64,000 nt of DNA, from assembly GCF_014077505.1 (NCBI RefSeq), contig NZ_JACGWA010000007.1, forward strand, positions 1 through 64,000, given 5' to 3'. Numbering within the stretch: the stretch's first letter is position 1; each line of letters begins with the position of its first letter. Below the pieces are notes generated by a model, which saw nothing but the letters and a program-made list of their open reading frames with translations, was not told the DNA's origin and searched no databases. Both the position numbers and the translations under genes were made by a program. This document shows, one piece after another, positions 17,267 to 26,456 of this stretch. This DNA comes from Colwellia sp. BRX10-3. GTDB taxonomy: Bacteria; Pseudomonadota; Gammaproteobacteria; Enterobacterales; Alteromonadaceae.

Positions 17267-19684
17267 ATGAAAAAGCTAGTACTCAGTCTCGCAATAGCCA
17301 GCACCTTAGGTTTAAGTGCTTGTGAAGACGAAACCATACAAGATGTTGAACAAGAAGTTGCAAATAACGGTACTGCCGTAACAGCAACAGCACGCGTTAA
17401 ATTTGATCCAGCAGCAGGTGCTGCCGGACTTTCTATTCCAAATGATTTGATTTTTTCTGGTACCGTTGACGGAACATTAGAAATTCCAGTTGCCGATCCA
17501 ACTGATGGCTCAGACCCTTTTGTTGCCATTAGTGCACTTGACGGTTGGTCTATTTCTCAACCTTTCTCTCTTGGTATTGAATTCCCAGCAGGTACTTCTT
17601 TAGATGGCAGTAGTGTTTCTAATCCTACGTCAGTAAGAATTTTTGAAGCGGTTATGGGTGGTGACGCAACAGACAGTGATTGTACTCCTGTAACACGAGG
17701 TCTTGCTTGTAAAATTGTTGGTGAACTAACTTTTGGGCAAGATTTTGCTACGAAAATGTCTGCCGACGGCAAAAGTGTTGCTGTGATACCGATTCAACCG
17801 CTTAAAGCTGAAACAACTTATATTATGATGATGAGTAATAATCTTCGTGATAATAATGGTAAAGCTATTGCAGGCTCTAGTACTTATGAACTAGCCCGCC
17901 AAGATATTAATACCTCACCTTTAGGTAATGCATCACAATTAGGCCTTCAAGCTGCAATTAACAGTTACGAAGCCGCACTTGTTGCTGCTGGCGTTGACAG
18001 CGACACTATTATTTATAGTGCTGCGATGACGACTCAATCTACAACACGAGTTTTAAGTACTGTTAAATCTTTAATGGCAGCGGGTGTACCGCAATTACTT
18101 GCTAATGCTCAACAGGGCATTCCTGCAATTGGTGTTCAAGATACGGGTATGTCAGTTGCTACTGTTTTAACGGGTTTGATTCCTCCAGAATTAGTGCCGT
18201 TATATTCTGCTGCTAACTATATTCGGGGTTCTATTACACTGCCATATTACTCTGGTGTTCCTTCTGCGGAAAATCCACTGGCACCAGTTAATGATTGGTG
18301 GCGTGCACGTTGTGATTCAGGTGCAACCCTTGCTGGTTTAGCAGCTGCAAACCCAGCGGCAATACCTACTGGGCCATTAGACGCAAATGATGGCTTTTGT
18401 ATGAACTTTGGTTTACGTGACTTAAGCTCTGTTATGGCAATTGATACCGAACGTAATTTAACTAAGTTCAACCCAATTCCAGCAACAAGTGCGATGTTGC
18501 CAATTGATGTGCAAATGACTACGCCAGATTTAGCTTGGGCTAACCCTGTTCGTGCCAGTATGGGATTAGAGGCGATAGAAGAACCTGCAAACGGTTGGCC
18601 AGTAGCAATGTTGGTGCATGGTATAACATCGACTAAAGAACAAATGTTACCGATTACCGGTATATTATCATTATTTGGTATAGCAACTATTGCTATTGAT
18701 CAGCCTTTACATGGCAGCCGTGGCTTTGACTTAAACGGTGATGATGTCGACGATATTAATACCAGTACAGTGTCTACATTACATTATGTAAACTTAGGCA
18801 GCATGTTAACCATGCGTGATAATACGCGTCAAAGTACCGCTGACTTACTTGGTTTACGTTTAGGTATGAACTTCCTAGGTGGAGTGCATATTGAAGGCAA
18901 TCCAATTAAAATAGATAGCTCAAAAGTTCACCTTTTAGGCCATTCGTTAGGTGGTATATACGGAATGAATACGGTTGGTCTAGCAAACACCGACTTAAAC
19001 CCGCAAATCGATGGTTTATTCAAAATTGCTAGTACGTCGTTAGCTATGCCAGGTTTAATGTTAGCTAACTTTGGTATTGATTCACCGGCATTTGAAGGTT
19101 TAGCAAAATCTAATCTAACCTTGCAATTATCGCCTGAGTTTAAGGCGGCGGTTGATGCAACTTTACCTGCTAATTATAGCCAAACAGAATTAAGTGAATT
19201 CTATTTTGCTTTTTATGACAGTTTATCGGCAGAGCAAAGAGCAACATTAGATGGTGGTTTTGCGCAATTTACTTTTGCAGCCCAAACGGTAACTGATTCT
19301 GGTGACCCGATTGCTTACATACAAACATTAGCTGCGACTGAAACACCGACGCATTTAATTGAAGTCGTGGGTAACGGTGGCGATAACCTATCAGACCAAA
19401 CGGTAACGAATACTGCACCATTTACTCCAATGGGCGGCACTGATCCTATAATTCGTTTCTTAGGCTTGCAAAGTGTTGGCGAAACAACGCCAGGCTCTGG
19501 TGTGGTGAAGTTTATTAATGGCCATCATAGTTCAATACTTGATCCTCGTCCTGCTGCAGCATCACCTGACGCTGAATTAAGTGCTAGAGCAACTCAAGAG
19601 ATGCAAACGCAAGTAGCGACATTCTTTGCGAGCATGGGGCAATTAATCACAGTAACGGATACTGCTGTTGTAAAACAAGACTAA
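17267..19684 (+). CDS. VolA/Pla-1-family surface lipoprotein (lyso)phospholipase
   Basis: This 805-aa lipoprotein has signal peptide MKKLVLSLAIASTLGLSAC with lipobox LSAC (Cys19). It belongs by overall character to the VolA/Pla-1/cef extracellular lipase group. The serine hydrolase elbow LLGHSLGGIYG lies at ~557-567 (Ser560), the oxyanion motif LVHGITSTKEQ at ~447-457, and the candidate catalytic His in INGHHSS near the C terminus. In Vibrio cholerae VolA is a surface-exposed lysophospholipase whose released fatty acids enter through FadL. The nearby fadD and the FadR-like site fit that pathway. GGGGAG precedes the ATG. Confidence 0.85.
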   Translation: MKKLVLSLAIASTLGLSACEDETIQDVEQEVANNGTAVTATARVKFDPAAGAAGLSIPNDLIFSGTVDGTLEIPVADPTDGSDPFVAISALDGWSISQPFSLGIEFPAGTSLDGSSVSNPTSVRIFEAVMGGDATDSDCTPVTRGLACKIVGELTFGQDFATKMSADGKSVAVIPIQPLKAETTYIMMMSNNLRDNNGKAIAGSSTYELARQDINTSPLGNASQLGLQAAINSYEAALVAAGVDSDTIIYSAAMTTQSTTRVLSTVKSLMAAGVPQLLANAQQGIPAIGVQDTGMSVATVLTGLIPPELVPLYSAANYIRGSITLPYYSGVPSAENPLAPVNDWWRARCDSGATLAGLAAANPAAIPTGPLDANDGFCMNFGLRDLSSVMAIDTERNLTKFNPIPATSAMLPIDVQMTTPDLAWANPVRASMGLEAIEEPANGWPVAMLVHGITSTKEQMLPITGILSLFGIATIAIDQPLHGSRGFDLNGDDVDDINTSTVSTLHYVNLGSMLTMRDNTRQSTADLLGLRLGMNFLGGVHIEGNPIKIDSSKVHLLGHSLGGIYGMNTVGLANTDLNPQIDGLFKIASTSLAMPGLMLANFGIDSPAFEGLAKSNLTLQLSPEFKAAVDATLPANYSQTELSEFYFAFYDSLSAEQRATLDGGFAQFTFAAQTVTDSGDPIAYIQTLAATETPTHLIEVVGNGGDNLSDQTVTNTAPFTPMGGTDPIIRFLGLQSVGETTPGSGVVKFINGHHSSILDPRPAAASPDAELSARATQEMQTQVATFFASMGQLITVTDTAVVKQD

Positions 19685-19699
19685 GCTTAGCTTAAGTTT

Positions 19700-19725
19700 A
19701 AAAGCCCTCTTTTGAGGGCTTTTTT
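19700..19725 (+). terminator. Terminator of the volA-like gene
   Basis: AAAAGCCCTC pairs with GAGGGCTTTT around a short T-rich loop and is followed by further T residues, just after the stop at 19684. Confidence 0.92.
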
Positions 19726-19882
19726 ATTTGTTCTCATTTTTAAAGTTAACTTTTTTGAATAATTTAATCGTTGACCTTTATTTATAAACTAATCACCCCA
19801 TATTATTAGATAGAATAATTTTTAGCATTAATACATAACAGCAAGGTTAACTTAAGTTAATTTGTTAGTTAGGAGAGAAATA

Positions 19883-20932
19883 TTGGAATTTTTGTATGAA
19901 TACGGCTTGTTTTTAGCGAAAGCCATCACCTTCGTTATAGCAGTAATTGCTATTATTATTGCCATCGCATCTTCAGCAATGAAGCAAGGTGGTAAGAAAG
20001 GTGAGTTAGAAATTACTGACTTGTCTGAGCAATATACTGAAGTGGAAGAAGATATTACCCATCACTTATTATCGAAAGAAGAATTAAAAGAAAAAGATAA
20101 AAAAGATAAAAAAGCTGAAAAAGAACAAGCAAAAATTGCTAAGAAAGCCAGCAAAGATGAAAGTAAAGAAAAAGCAGTAACGCCACGCTTATTTGTTGTA
20201 GATTTTAACGGCAGTATTGATGCTAAAGAAGTTGGTTCTTTACGTGAAGAAATTAGCGCAATATTAACGGTTGCTCAGTCTAGCGATGAAGTGTTTGTTC
20301 GTTTAGAGAGTGGCGGCGGCATGGTACACGGCTACGGCTTAGCTGCTTCACAACTTGACCGTATACGTCAAAAAAACATCCCACTTACCGCTTCTGTTGA
20401 TAAAGTAGCAGCAAGTGGTGGCTATATGATGGCTTGTGTTGCAAATAAAATAGTGTCAGCACCCTTTGCCATCATTGGCTCAATTGGCGTTATTGCTCAA
20501 GTGCCAAATTTTCACAAACTATTAAAGAAAAACGATGTCGATTTTGAGCAGTTTACTGCCGGTGAGTTTAAACGTACTGTAACCATGTTTGGTGAGAATA
20601 CTGATAAAGGCCGTGAAAAATTTGTTGAAGAACTAGAAGAAACCCACGTGCTATTTAAGAATTTTGTTAGTGAACATCGTCCAAGCTTAGATATTGCTAA
20701 AGTGGCAACGGGTGAACATTGGTTTGGCACGCAAGCAAAAGATTTAGGGCTAGTTGATGAATTACAAACCAGTGACGACTACCTACAAGCACGTTGTAAA
20801 TCTCATAAAATAGTACAAATTAAATATGCAACGAAAAAAGGCTTAGCTGAAAAGTTTTCAAAAGCCGCGTCTTTGTCGTTCGATGCCTTTATCAGTAAAG
20901 TTTGGCAAAATAATCGTATTTTCCCAGGTTAA
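19883..20932 (+). CDS. sohB: Inner-membrane serine protease SohB (S49 family)
   Basis: SohB is an SppA-like protease. One N-terminal membrane helix (FLAKAITFVIAVIAIIIAIA, ~8-27) is followed by a Lys/Glu-rich charged linker (~60-105) and the S49 catalytic domain. The catalytic Ser lies in VAASGGYMMACVA and the lysine in the later GEFKRTVTMFGENT segment. I choose the TTG at 19883 because AGGAGA lies 7 nt upstream and the protein MEFLYEYGLFLAK then aligns end to end with E. coli SohB at exactly 349 aa. An earlier in-frame TTG at 19862 would put that ribosome site inside the gene. Confidence 0.94.
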   Translation: MEFLYEYGLFLAKAITFVIAVIAIIIAIASSAMKQGGKKGELEITDLSEQYTEVEEDITHHLLSKEELKEKDKKDKKAEKEQAKIAKKASKDESKEKAVTPRLFVVDFNGSIDAKEVGSLREEISAILTVAQSSDEVFVRLESGGGMVHGYGLAASQLDRIRQKNIPLTASVDKVAASGGYMMACVANKIVSAPFAIIGSIGVIAQVPNFHKLLKKNDVDFEQFTAGEFKRTVTMFGENTDKGREKFVEELEETHVLFKNFVSEHRPSLDIAKVATGEHWFGTQAKDLGLVDELQTSDDYLQARCKSHKIVQIKYATKKGLAEKFSKAASLSFDAFISKVWQNNRIFPG

Positions 20933-20972
20933 TCGCTTTATTCAAATAAATAACGGCAGTTGAATAATAAAA

Positions 20973-21626
20973 ATGGATAATAGTTTTTGGCATAAATGTT
21001 GGGAGCGCAACACGCTTGGTTTTCACCAAAGTGATGTGCACCCGCTATTATCCTCTTATTTCAACAAACTAACTTTACGCACTGATAAGCATGTTTTTGT
21101 GCCCTTATGTGGTAAAACGCTCGATATGGTGTATTTAGCGCGGTTTATGAAGGTTACGGGTAGTGAGTTAAGTGAAATTGCCTGTCGTGACTTTTTTATT
21201 GAGCACAATATCGCTTATCAACAGCAGACCTTAGGTGATTTTGAACACTTTTCTTGCCCGCAGCTTTCATTATTACAAGGTGACTTTTTTAAGCTTTCTG
21301 CAAAGGCAATCGAAAGCATAGATTGGATATATGACCGTGCTGCGTTAATCGCACTACCACCAGCCATGCAACAACAATACGTTGAGCACTTAAAAACTTT
21401 CTTCTCGGCGCAGACGCGGTTGTTTTTAGTGACAGTCGAGTTTCCAAAAATGCAATTGAACGGTCCGCCGTTTGCGGTTACTGAAACTGATGTAAAAAGC
21501 TTATTTTCAGGTTTTAAAATTGAGTGTATTTCGACAAATAAAATCAAAGATAAACAATTTGCGCAGCGTAAATTTGAAGTTGATTACTTGATTGAAAAGC
21601 TTTATGTCATTTCATGTGACAACTAA
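20973..21626 (+). CDS. tpm: Thiopurine S-methyltransferase family protein (Tpm)
   Basis: This is an SAM-dependent methyltransferase of the bacterial TPMT family, linked in other bacteria to methylation of thiopurines and of selenium or tellurium compounds. The N-terminal FWHKCWERNTLGFHQ and the SAM-binding strand VFVPLCGKTLDMVYLA (~residues 42-57) are characteristic, as are IDWIYDRAALIALPP and the later VTVEFP. The length is 217 aa. It starts 40 nt after sohB and may be cotranscribed with it. Confidence 0.93.
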   Translation: MDNSFWHKCWERNTLGFHQSDVHPLLSSYFNKLTLRTDKHVFVPLCGKTLDMVYLARFMKVTGSELSEIACRDFFIEHNIAYQQQTLGDFEHFSCPQLSLLQGDFFKLSAKAIESIDWIYDRAALIALPPAMQQQYVEHLKTFFSAQTRLFLVTVEFPKMQLNGPPFAVTETDVKSLFSGFKIECISTNKIKDKQFAQRKFEVDYLIEKLYVISCDN

Positions 21627-21930
21627 TGCCTGTGGCTAATAATATATAATTGATGTTTTTGGCATAACTGCTGACCTACAACAAACCGCCTTAGACCTCT
21701 CTATATGTAATTAGGGGTATTAATACTATATTCATCAGTTACTTTTATCCTCCAAGGTAAATGATAATCCTCAGATAACGTCAATAGATTAATTAACCCT
21801 GTATTAGTTGTTTGATGGCTTTTATATTTAGTGGGATTCGATTGGCTTTAGATAACAAAAAAGGTGCATTAAGCACCTTTTATTTACGCGTATTAATTCT
21901 ATAGAAATTAATGCTATGTCGACAAACTGA
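21627..21930. other. Intergenic region between tpm and a small secreted protein gene
   Basis: The two flanking genes converge here. Apart from the hairpin at 21859-21881 I see no coding frame, promoter or repeat. Confidence 0.6.
21859..21881. terminator. Terminator hairpin between converging genes
   Basis: AAAAGGTGC (21859-21867) pairs with GCACCTTTT (21873-21881) around ATTAA, with A and T tracts on both sides, so it can end the minus-strand gene at 21931 and the plus-strand tpm transcript. Confidence 0.85.
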
Positions 21931-22197
21931 CTATTCAGCAAGCGTTTCAACTTTACTTACATTATTAACGTCTTTTTTTGTGTATAAGCGATTCATTGCT
22001 ACTTGAGCACGAGCCGTTTTTTCGATAGGGTTAATCACTACCGTATTCAATTTAATTGATTCTGCTAAATGTAGTTTAGTCATTTCTAAAAGTTCAACGG
22101 CGTTGAACGCTTGTACTTTTACTAATTGTGTTGCTTGGCTGTTATTTGCCACTAAAGCTAGCATGGCGATAGTTGATAATTTAATAATGTTGTTCAT
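21931..22197 (-). CDS. Uncharacterised small exported protein
   Basis: I do not recognise the family. The 88-aa product has a clear Sec signal peptide (MNNIIKLSTIAMLALVANNS, cleavage likely after QAT or SQA near residue 22), leaving a ~65-residue basic, Thr/Val/Asn-rich mature protein without cysteines. A Shine-Dalgarno-like AGGTG precedes the ATG, and a terminator follows. It is divergent from gcvA, whose LysR-type site lies in the shared upstream region. Confidence 0.65.
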   Translation of the reverse strand: MNNIIKLSTIAMLALVANNSQATQLVKVQAFNAVELLEMTKLHLAESIKLNTVVINPIEKTARAQVAMNRLYTKKDVNNVSKVETLAE

Positions 22198-22391
22198 AAG
22201 TCACCTGTAATAAAACGTCAATAGTATGTATAGATGCTTTAGGGACTCTTTCTTTTCAATTACAAACAAGGGTTGGGAGCCTGTTTGATTATCACCCGAT
22301 CAATTCGCGGTAAAGATGAAGTCCTGCATCTATGGTGGGTATAGTACGGTAATGCTGGTAAATTTTAAAACGACTAATTATAATGTTATGT

Positions 22392-22406
22392 ATTAGAAAA
22401 ACTAAT
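22392..22406. promoter_or_regulatory. Putative GcvA/LysR-type binding site
   Basis: ATTAG-N5-CTAAT is a perfect inverted repeat using CTAAT, the core reported for E. coli GcvA sites. Another CTAAT lies at 22374-22378. They are 77-109 bp upstream of gcvA, fitting autoregulation or control of the divergent gene. Confidence 0.55.
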
Positions 22407-22482
22407 CCGACATGATTATGTCGAAAATCTGGTGAATTATGCATATGCATATTCATTATCAACGTGATTCAATAGGTGCAGA

Positions 22483-23391
22483 TTGGCGAACAGACTCCCA
22501 CCACTTAATGCTTTGAGAGCTTTTGAAGCGTCAGCGAGACAGTTGAGCTTCACCCGGGCAGCTGAAGAATTATTCGTCACTCAAGCAGCGATAAGTCATC
22601 AAATAAAAGCTTTGGAAGATAATTTAGGCATAAAATTATTTATGCGTAAAAATAGAAATTTATTACTGACCGAAGAAGGGCAGTCGTATTATCTCGATAT
22701 TAAAGATGTTTTTAATGCTTTGCATGACGCTACTGAAAGACTCTTAGCTCGCGGTGAAAAGGGCGCTATAACGGTAAGCTTGCAACCCAGCTTTGCAATA
22801 CAGTGGCTGGTGCCTAGGTTAAACACTTTCAGCTTATTACATCCTGATATTGATGTACGTATAAAGGCGGTTGATCAACCTGAAAATTCGCTTACCGAAG
22901 ATGTAGATTTAGCCATATATTATGGTAGAGGGCGCTGGAAAGGTATTCATGCAGAGCAGCTACATACCGAATATTTGATCCCCGTGTGCTCTCCTTTATT
23001 ATTATCGGGTAAAAAACCATTGAATAAGATTGAAGATTTAGCAAATCATACCTTGTTGCATGACACATCGAGAAGAGACTGGAAGCGCTGGTTTAAGCAT
23101 GTTGACGTGAGCGGGGGTAATGTTAATCATGGACCTATATTTAGTCATTCTGCCATGGTGTTGCAGGCTGCTATTCATGGACAAGGGGTTGCGCTCGCAC
23201 ATAGTGTATTAGCTAAACCTGATATTGATAGTGGTCGATTAGTTTGTCCCTTTAAAGATGTGTTGGTCAGTAAAAATTCTTATTACATTGTCTGTCGCGA
23301 ACAGCAACTGGAATTAGGCAAAATAGCGGCCTTTCGTGAATGGGTTCTACAAACCGTTGCTGATGAACAAAATATTATTGATAAAGGGTAA
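22483..23391 (+). CDS. gcvA: LysR-type regulator GcvA
   Basis: GcvA controls the glycine-cleavage operon. The N-terminal winged helix (LPPLNALRAFEASARQLSFT, then RAAEELFVTQAAISHQIKAL, residues ~4-45) and the effector domain with SLQPSFAIQWLVPRL and GPIFSHSAMVLQAAIHGQGVA follow E. coli GcvA throughout. The length is 302 aa. The start is TTG, with AGGTG 6 nt upstream. The order gcvA - hydrolase - ygdD - rlmM resembles E. coli gcvA-ygdD-rlmM, with one added gene. I find no GcvB-like RNA on the opposite strand, unlike E. coli. Confidence 0.95.
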   Translation: MANRLPPLNALRAFEASARQLSFTRAAEELFVTQAAISHQIKALEDNLGIKLFMRKNRNLLLTEEGQSYYLDIKDVFNALHDATERLLARGEKGAITVSLQPSFAIQWLVPRLNTFSLLHPDIDVRIKAVDQPENSLTEDVDLAIYYGRGRWKGIHAEQLHTEYLIPVCSPLLLSGKKPLNKIEDLANHTLLHDTSRRDWKRWFKHVDVSGGNVNHGPIFSHSAMVLQAAIHGQGVALAHSVLAKPDIDSGRLVCPFKDVLVSKNSYYIVCREQQLELGKIAAFREWVLQTVADEQNIIDKG

Positions 23392-23394
23392 GGT

Positions 23395-24060
23395 TTGATT
23401 AATCAACAGTTGTCAGTAAGTAGTAAACTCAATAAAGCCAAAGACGCAAAAGCATTAGTTATATTTGCCCATGGTGCGGGTGCAGATATGGAACATGAGT
23501 ATCTTGAAGAGCTCGTGCGTTTGATGAACGCACAACAATTAAGTGTTTTACGTTTTAACTTTCCTTTTATGGATAAGCGAAAACTCGATGGTAAAAGGCG
23601 TCCGCCTGACAGAATGCCCGCGTTAATTGATTGTTATCAGTCATTAATAGCAAATTTCACTACAAATTTGCCGATATATATTGGTGGTAAATCTATGGGT
23701 GGGCGAGTGGCGGCCACTTTAGCTGGAGATGAAATCTTGATAACGGCTCATCAAATACAGGGGGTTATCTGCTTAGGTTATCCGTTTCATCCGGTAAAGA
23801 AGCCAGAAAAATTAAGGTTAGAGCCACTGCAAGATACGCAGTTACCTATACTGATATTGCAAGGGGATAGAGATGCTCTGGGTAACGAGATAGAGATTAA
23901 TGAATATACAATTTCTTCGCAATGCCAGTTACATTTTTTTAATGATGGCGACCACGATCTAAAGCCACGGGTAAAATCTGGTTATACCTTAATACAACAC
24001 CAAAGTGTTGCAGTGAATAAAATGAGGTACTTTATCGATGAAATTAATAACTGTTGCTAA
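23395..24060 (+). CDS. Alpha/beta-family hydrolase (KANL3/TEX30-like)
   Basis: This 221-aa protein has the alpha/beta hydrolase pattern of the KANL3/TEX30-like family. The oxyanion strand VIFAHGAGADMEHEY lies at ~22-36, the nucleophile elbow GGKSMGGRVAA centres on Ser ~101, the acid-loop region ILQGDRDALG at ~156-165, and the candidate His in NDGDHDLKPR at ~182-191. The start is TTG, immediately after gcvA, whose last codons contain the AAGGGTAAGG ribosome-binding sequence. That implies coupling to gcvA. It overlaps ygdD by 23 nt. Function unknown. Confidence 0.8.
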   Translation: MINQQLSVSSKLNKAKDAKALVIFAHGAGADMEHEYLEELVRLMNAQQLSVLRFNFPFMDKRKLDGKRRPPDRMPALIDCYQSLIANFTTNLPIYIGGKSMGGRVAATLAGDEILITAHQIQGVICLGYPFHPVKKPEKLRLEPLQDTQLPILILQGDRDALGNEIEINEYTISSQCQLHFFNDGDHDLKPRVKSGYTLIQHQSVAVNKMRYFIDEINNCC

Positions 24061-24439
24061 ACTACTGATGATATTTGTTGGTATCAGTGGTTGTTTTTCT
24101 GTATTATTCGGCGCTTGGTTAGCCCATGGTGGACAATCACTACCTTTGGCGTCACAAGAGCGACTAATAACAGCATTAACGTATCAGTTTTTTCATACGT
24201 TGGCGTTAATGCTAACCATTATCTTATATAGGCTTCATTCCAAAGCTATGTTATTGATTGCAGGCATTTTGTTTGCACTTGGCATTGTGTTGTTTAGTGG
24301 CAGTTTGTATATCAAAACCTTATTCGATGTGTTGAGTATTGGAAAGTTGGCGCCCTCAGGCGGCCTGTCATTTGCACTTGCATGGCTATTGGTTGGATTT
24401 GCAGGTACTAAAATGTTTGATCAAAAGTTAGGTAATTAA
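24038..24439 (+). CDS. ygdD: DUF423 membrane protein YgdD
   Basis: YgdD is a 133-aa DUF423 inner-membrane protein with four predicted helices. The family signature is seen in SGCFSVLFGAWLAHGGQ, TALTYQFFHTLALML, LFSGSLYIKTL and APSGGLSFALAWLLVGFAG. Its role is unknown. It overlaps the upstream hydrolase, with GAGGT 9 nt before the ATG, and lies 5 nt before rlmM, as in E. coli, where ygdD precedes rlmM. Confidence 0.92.
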   Translation: MKLITVAKLLMIFVGISGCFSVLFGAWLAHGGQSLPLASQERLITALTYQFFHTLALMLTIILYRLHSKAMLLIAGILFALGIVLFSGSLYIKTLFDVLSIGKLAPSGGLSFALAWLLVGFAGTKMFDQKLGN

Positions 24440-24444
24440 TCGAA

Positions 24445-25530
24445 ATGACTGCAATAGTTTTATACTGTCGCCCCGGATTTGAAAAAGAATGTGGCGCAGA
24501 AATTCAAGAAAAAGCCTCATGGAATGAAGTTTATGGCTATTTAGAGCTAAGTAAAAATCAGGGTGTAGTTTATTTTCATTTAAATAAACCTGAAGAGGGC
24601 GAAGCCTTAATGGAAAAAATTCCATTACGTCGTCTTATTTTTGCTCGCCAATGGTTTGTCACGGTAACTGAAAAAATTGACTTACCTGATTACAATCGTG
24701 TTGAAGCGATTGTAGAAGCGTTAGGTACTAAGTGGCAATACGCTGATTTGCGTATGGAAACACCAGATACTAACGATGGTAAAGAGCTGTCTAAGTTTTG
24801 TCGAAAATTAGCGGTACCATTGCGACAAGCACTGAGAAAAGAAAAAATATTGACTGAAAAAGGTAATAAAGACGGCGCGGTTTTACATGCGTTATTTTTA
24901 TCGGGTAAAGAAGTTATATTTGGCTTTTCACTGGCGCGAAACACTTCGCCACATGTTATGGGTATTCCACGTTTAAAATTCCCTAACGCCGCGCCAAGTC
25001 GTTCAACATTAAAACTAGACGAAGCTTTTTTATATTTTATTCCTAAAGAGGAATGGGATATACGTTTAACATCAGGTATGAATGCTGTTGATCTAGGCGC
25101 TGCGCCTGGCGGATGGACTTATCAATTGGTCCGTCGTGGCATGATGGTAACGTCAATAGATAATGGTCCAATGGCTGAGTCATTGATGGAAACAGGGCAA
25201 GTAAAACATCGCACTATGGATGGCTTTAAATATGTTCCGCAAAAGAAGAACGTTTATTGGCTAGTATGCGACATGATTGAAAAACCACAACGCGTAGCAA
25301 AACTTATGAGCGAGTGGTTATTAAAAGGGCTGTGCCAAGAAGCAATTTTTAACTTGAAACTGCCGATGAAAGGCCGTTATCAGCAAGTTAATGACGATTT
25401 ACAAGCCATGAAAGATGCATTTTCTCTTCACAACGTTAAGTACGAATTGTTTGCTAAACATTTGTATTATGACCGTGAAGAAGTAACCGTTCATGCAAGA
25501 TTGCTTTCTCCTCCTCCAACAGATATTTAA
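24445..25530 (+). CDS. rlmM: 23S rRNA 2'-O-ribose methyltransferase RlmM (C2498)
   Basis: RlmM methylates the ribose of C2498 in 23S rRNA. It has an N-terminal THUMP-like domain starting with LYCRPGFEKECGAEI, then a Rossmann methyltransferase domain with SAM motif NAVDLGAAPGGWTYQLV (~residues 213-229) and catalytic K-D-K-E tetrad positions, including the Asp in WLVCDMIEKP and the Lys in FNLKLPMKGR. The length of 361 aa is typical. It is the last gene of the gcvA-hydrolase-ygdD-rlmM run. Confidence 0.95.
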   Translation: MTAIVLYCRPGFEKECGAEIQEKASWNEVYGYLELSKNQGVVYFHLNKPEEGEALMEKIPLRRLIFARQWFVTVTEKIDLPDYNRVEAIVEALGTKWQYADLRMETPDTNDGKELSKFCRKLAVPLRQALRKEKILTEKGNKDGAVLHALFLSGKEVIFGFSLARNTSPHVMGIPRLKFPNAAPSRSTLKLDEAFLYFIPKEEWDIRLTSGMNAVDLGAAPGGWTYQLVRRGMMVTSIDNGPMAESLMETGQVKHRTMDGFKYVPQKKNVYWLVCDMIEKPQRVAKLMSEWLLKGLCQEAIFNLKLPMKGRYQQVNDDLQAMKDAFSLHNVKYELFAKHLYYDREEVTVHARLLSPPPTDI

Positions 25531-25558
25531 GTCTTATATTAGTAAAAGCAATCTGAAT

Positions 25559-25594
25559 AAACGCCCTAAATTTTTATAAAGTTCAGGGCGTTTT
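25559..25594 (+). terminator. rlmM terminator
   Basis: AAACGCCCT pairs with AGGGCGTTT across a 17-nt A/T-rich loop, followed by T residues, 29 nt after the rlmM stop. It also sits beyond the end of the convergent pseudogene. Confidence 0.85.
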
Positions 25595-25629
25595 ACTATG
25601 TGAAAACTATCACTTATCGTTTTCTCTTT

Positions 25630-26456
25630 TTATGCATAAATGCGGGTTCGATTATCATCATTTTTTTGTCTAGAAAGTATCTGACTTACTATAAAAAATA
25701 GTAATGCCAAGAGCATTATTCCTAATGATTTTGATTCACTCACTATTACTGTACTAGATACTCCTTGAATGACTACATTTTGAAATGCGATAACTTCACT
25801 ACCGCCATTTGCTTTGGCCTTTAATTCAAGTGTTAATAAATTTCCGGTATCTAATATTGATGAAATAAATGCTGTAAATTTATTGCTGAGTAATTTTGAG
25901 TTTACTGTCATGGGATCGTTTATAGTTAGCAGGCTGTTATCTTCTAAGCGATAGTTCTGTGAGATGTCTTCATCGCTGAGACCATGAAAAGTCTTGAGTA
26001 TGGACTGTTGTCAATACTATAGCGCCACTCGAACCAATCACTACTTTCAAAATCGCCCATGGCTGCCATATCAATTAAAAACATTATTTCGGTTAGGTTG
26101 GTGATATCTACTTGCCAGCTAGCTACAGCATTATTGTTTGGGTTGTCTTGATTTACGGTATCCACAATGCCAAAAAAAGCTTGTGTATTGGTGCTAGTAA
26201 TAATGCCTAAACTATCAGAGATTGTTATACCACTGTTATCTAACAACGCGCTGGGTATATTTAAATAGATATTTCTTTGATAAATCTGAAAGCCATCTGC
26301 ATTACTTGAAAAAGCATCTGTGTAGGGATTTTCCTAGCTAATGTGTGGTGAAAAATTTAGGGTTAGTAGATCATAGTTTATTAGGGATGCAAAACTATTA
26401 CCTGCAAGTAAATAGGTGAATAGCATAGCTGTAATTTTGCATTGAAATTGATTCAT
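25630..26456 (-). pseudogene. Broken gene for an exported protein with a PEP-CTERM-like C terminus
   Basis: Reading from the ATG at 26456, a signal peptide (MNQFQCKITAMLFTYLLAGN then SFAS) leads into ~20 residues before an in-frame TAG at 26336-26334. The same frame then continues open (ENPYTDAFSSNADGFQIYQR onward) to about 25985. There a one-base deletion shifts the reading frame; the restored frame runs LSDEDISQNYRLEDNSLLT to the end. The tail VIVSESKSLGIMLLALLFFI is followed by SQILSRQK. It resembles a PEP-CTERM sorting signal (short motif with Glu, hydrophobic helix, basic end), although the usual E-P is E-S. So there is one nonsense mutation and one frameshift in an otherwise continuous ~275-codon gene. 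The body has no family I recognise. Confidence 0.8.

Noticed and set aside
25630-26246. Two separate small genes in place of one broken gene
   Set aside because: The upstream signal peptide, middle and CTERM-like tail join into one protein once a stop and a single frameshift are removed; the pieces alone lack starts with ribosome sites.
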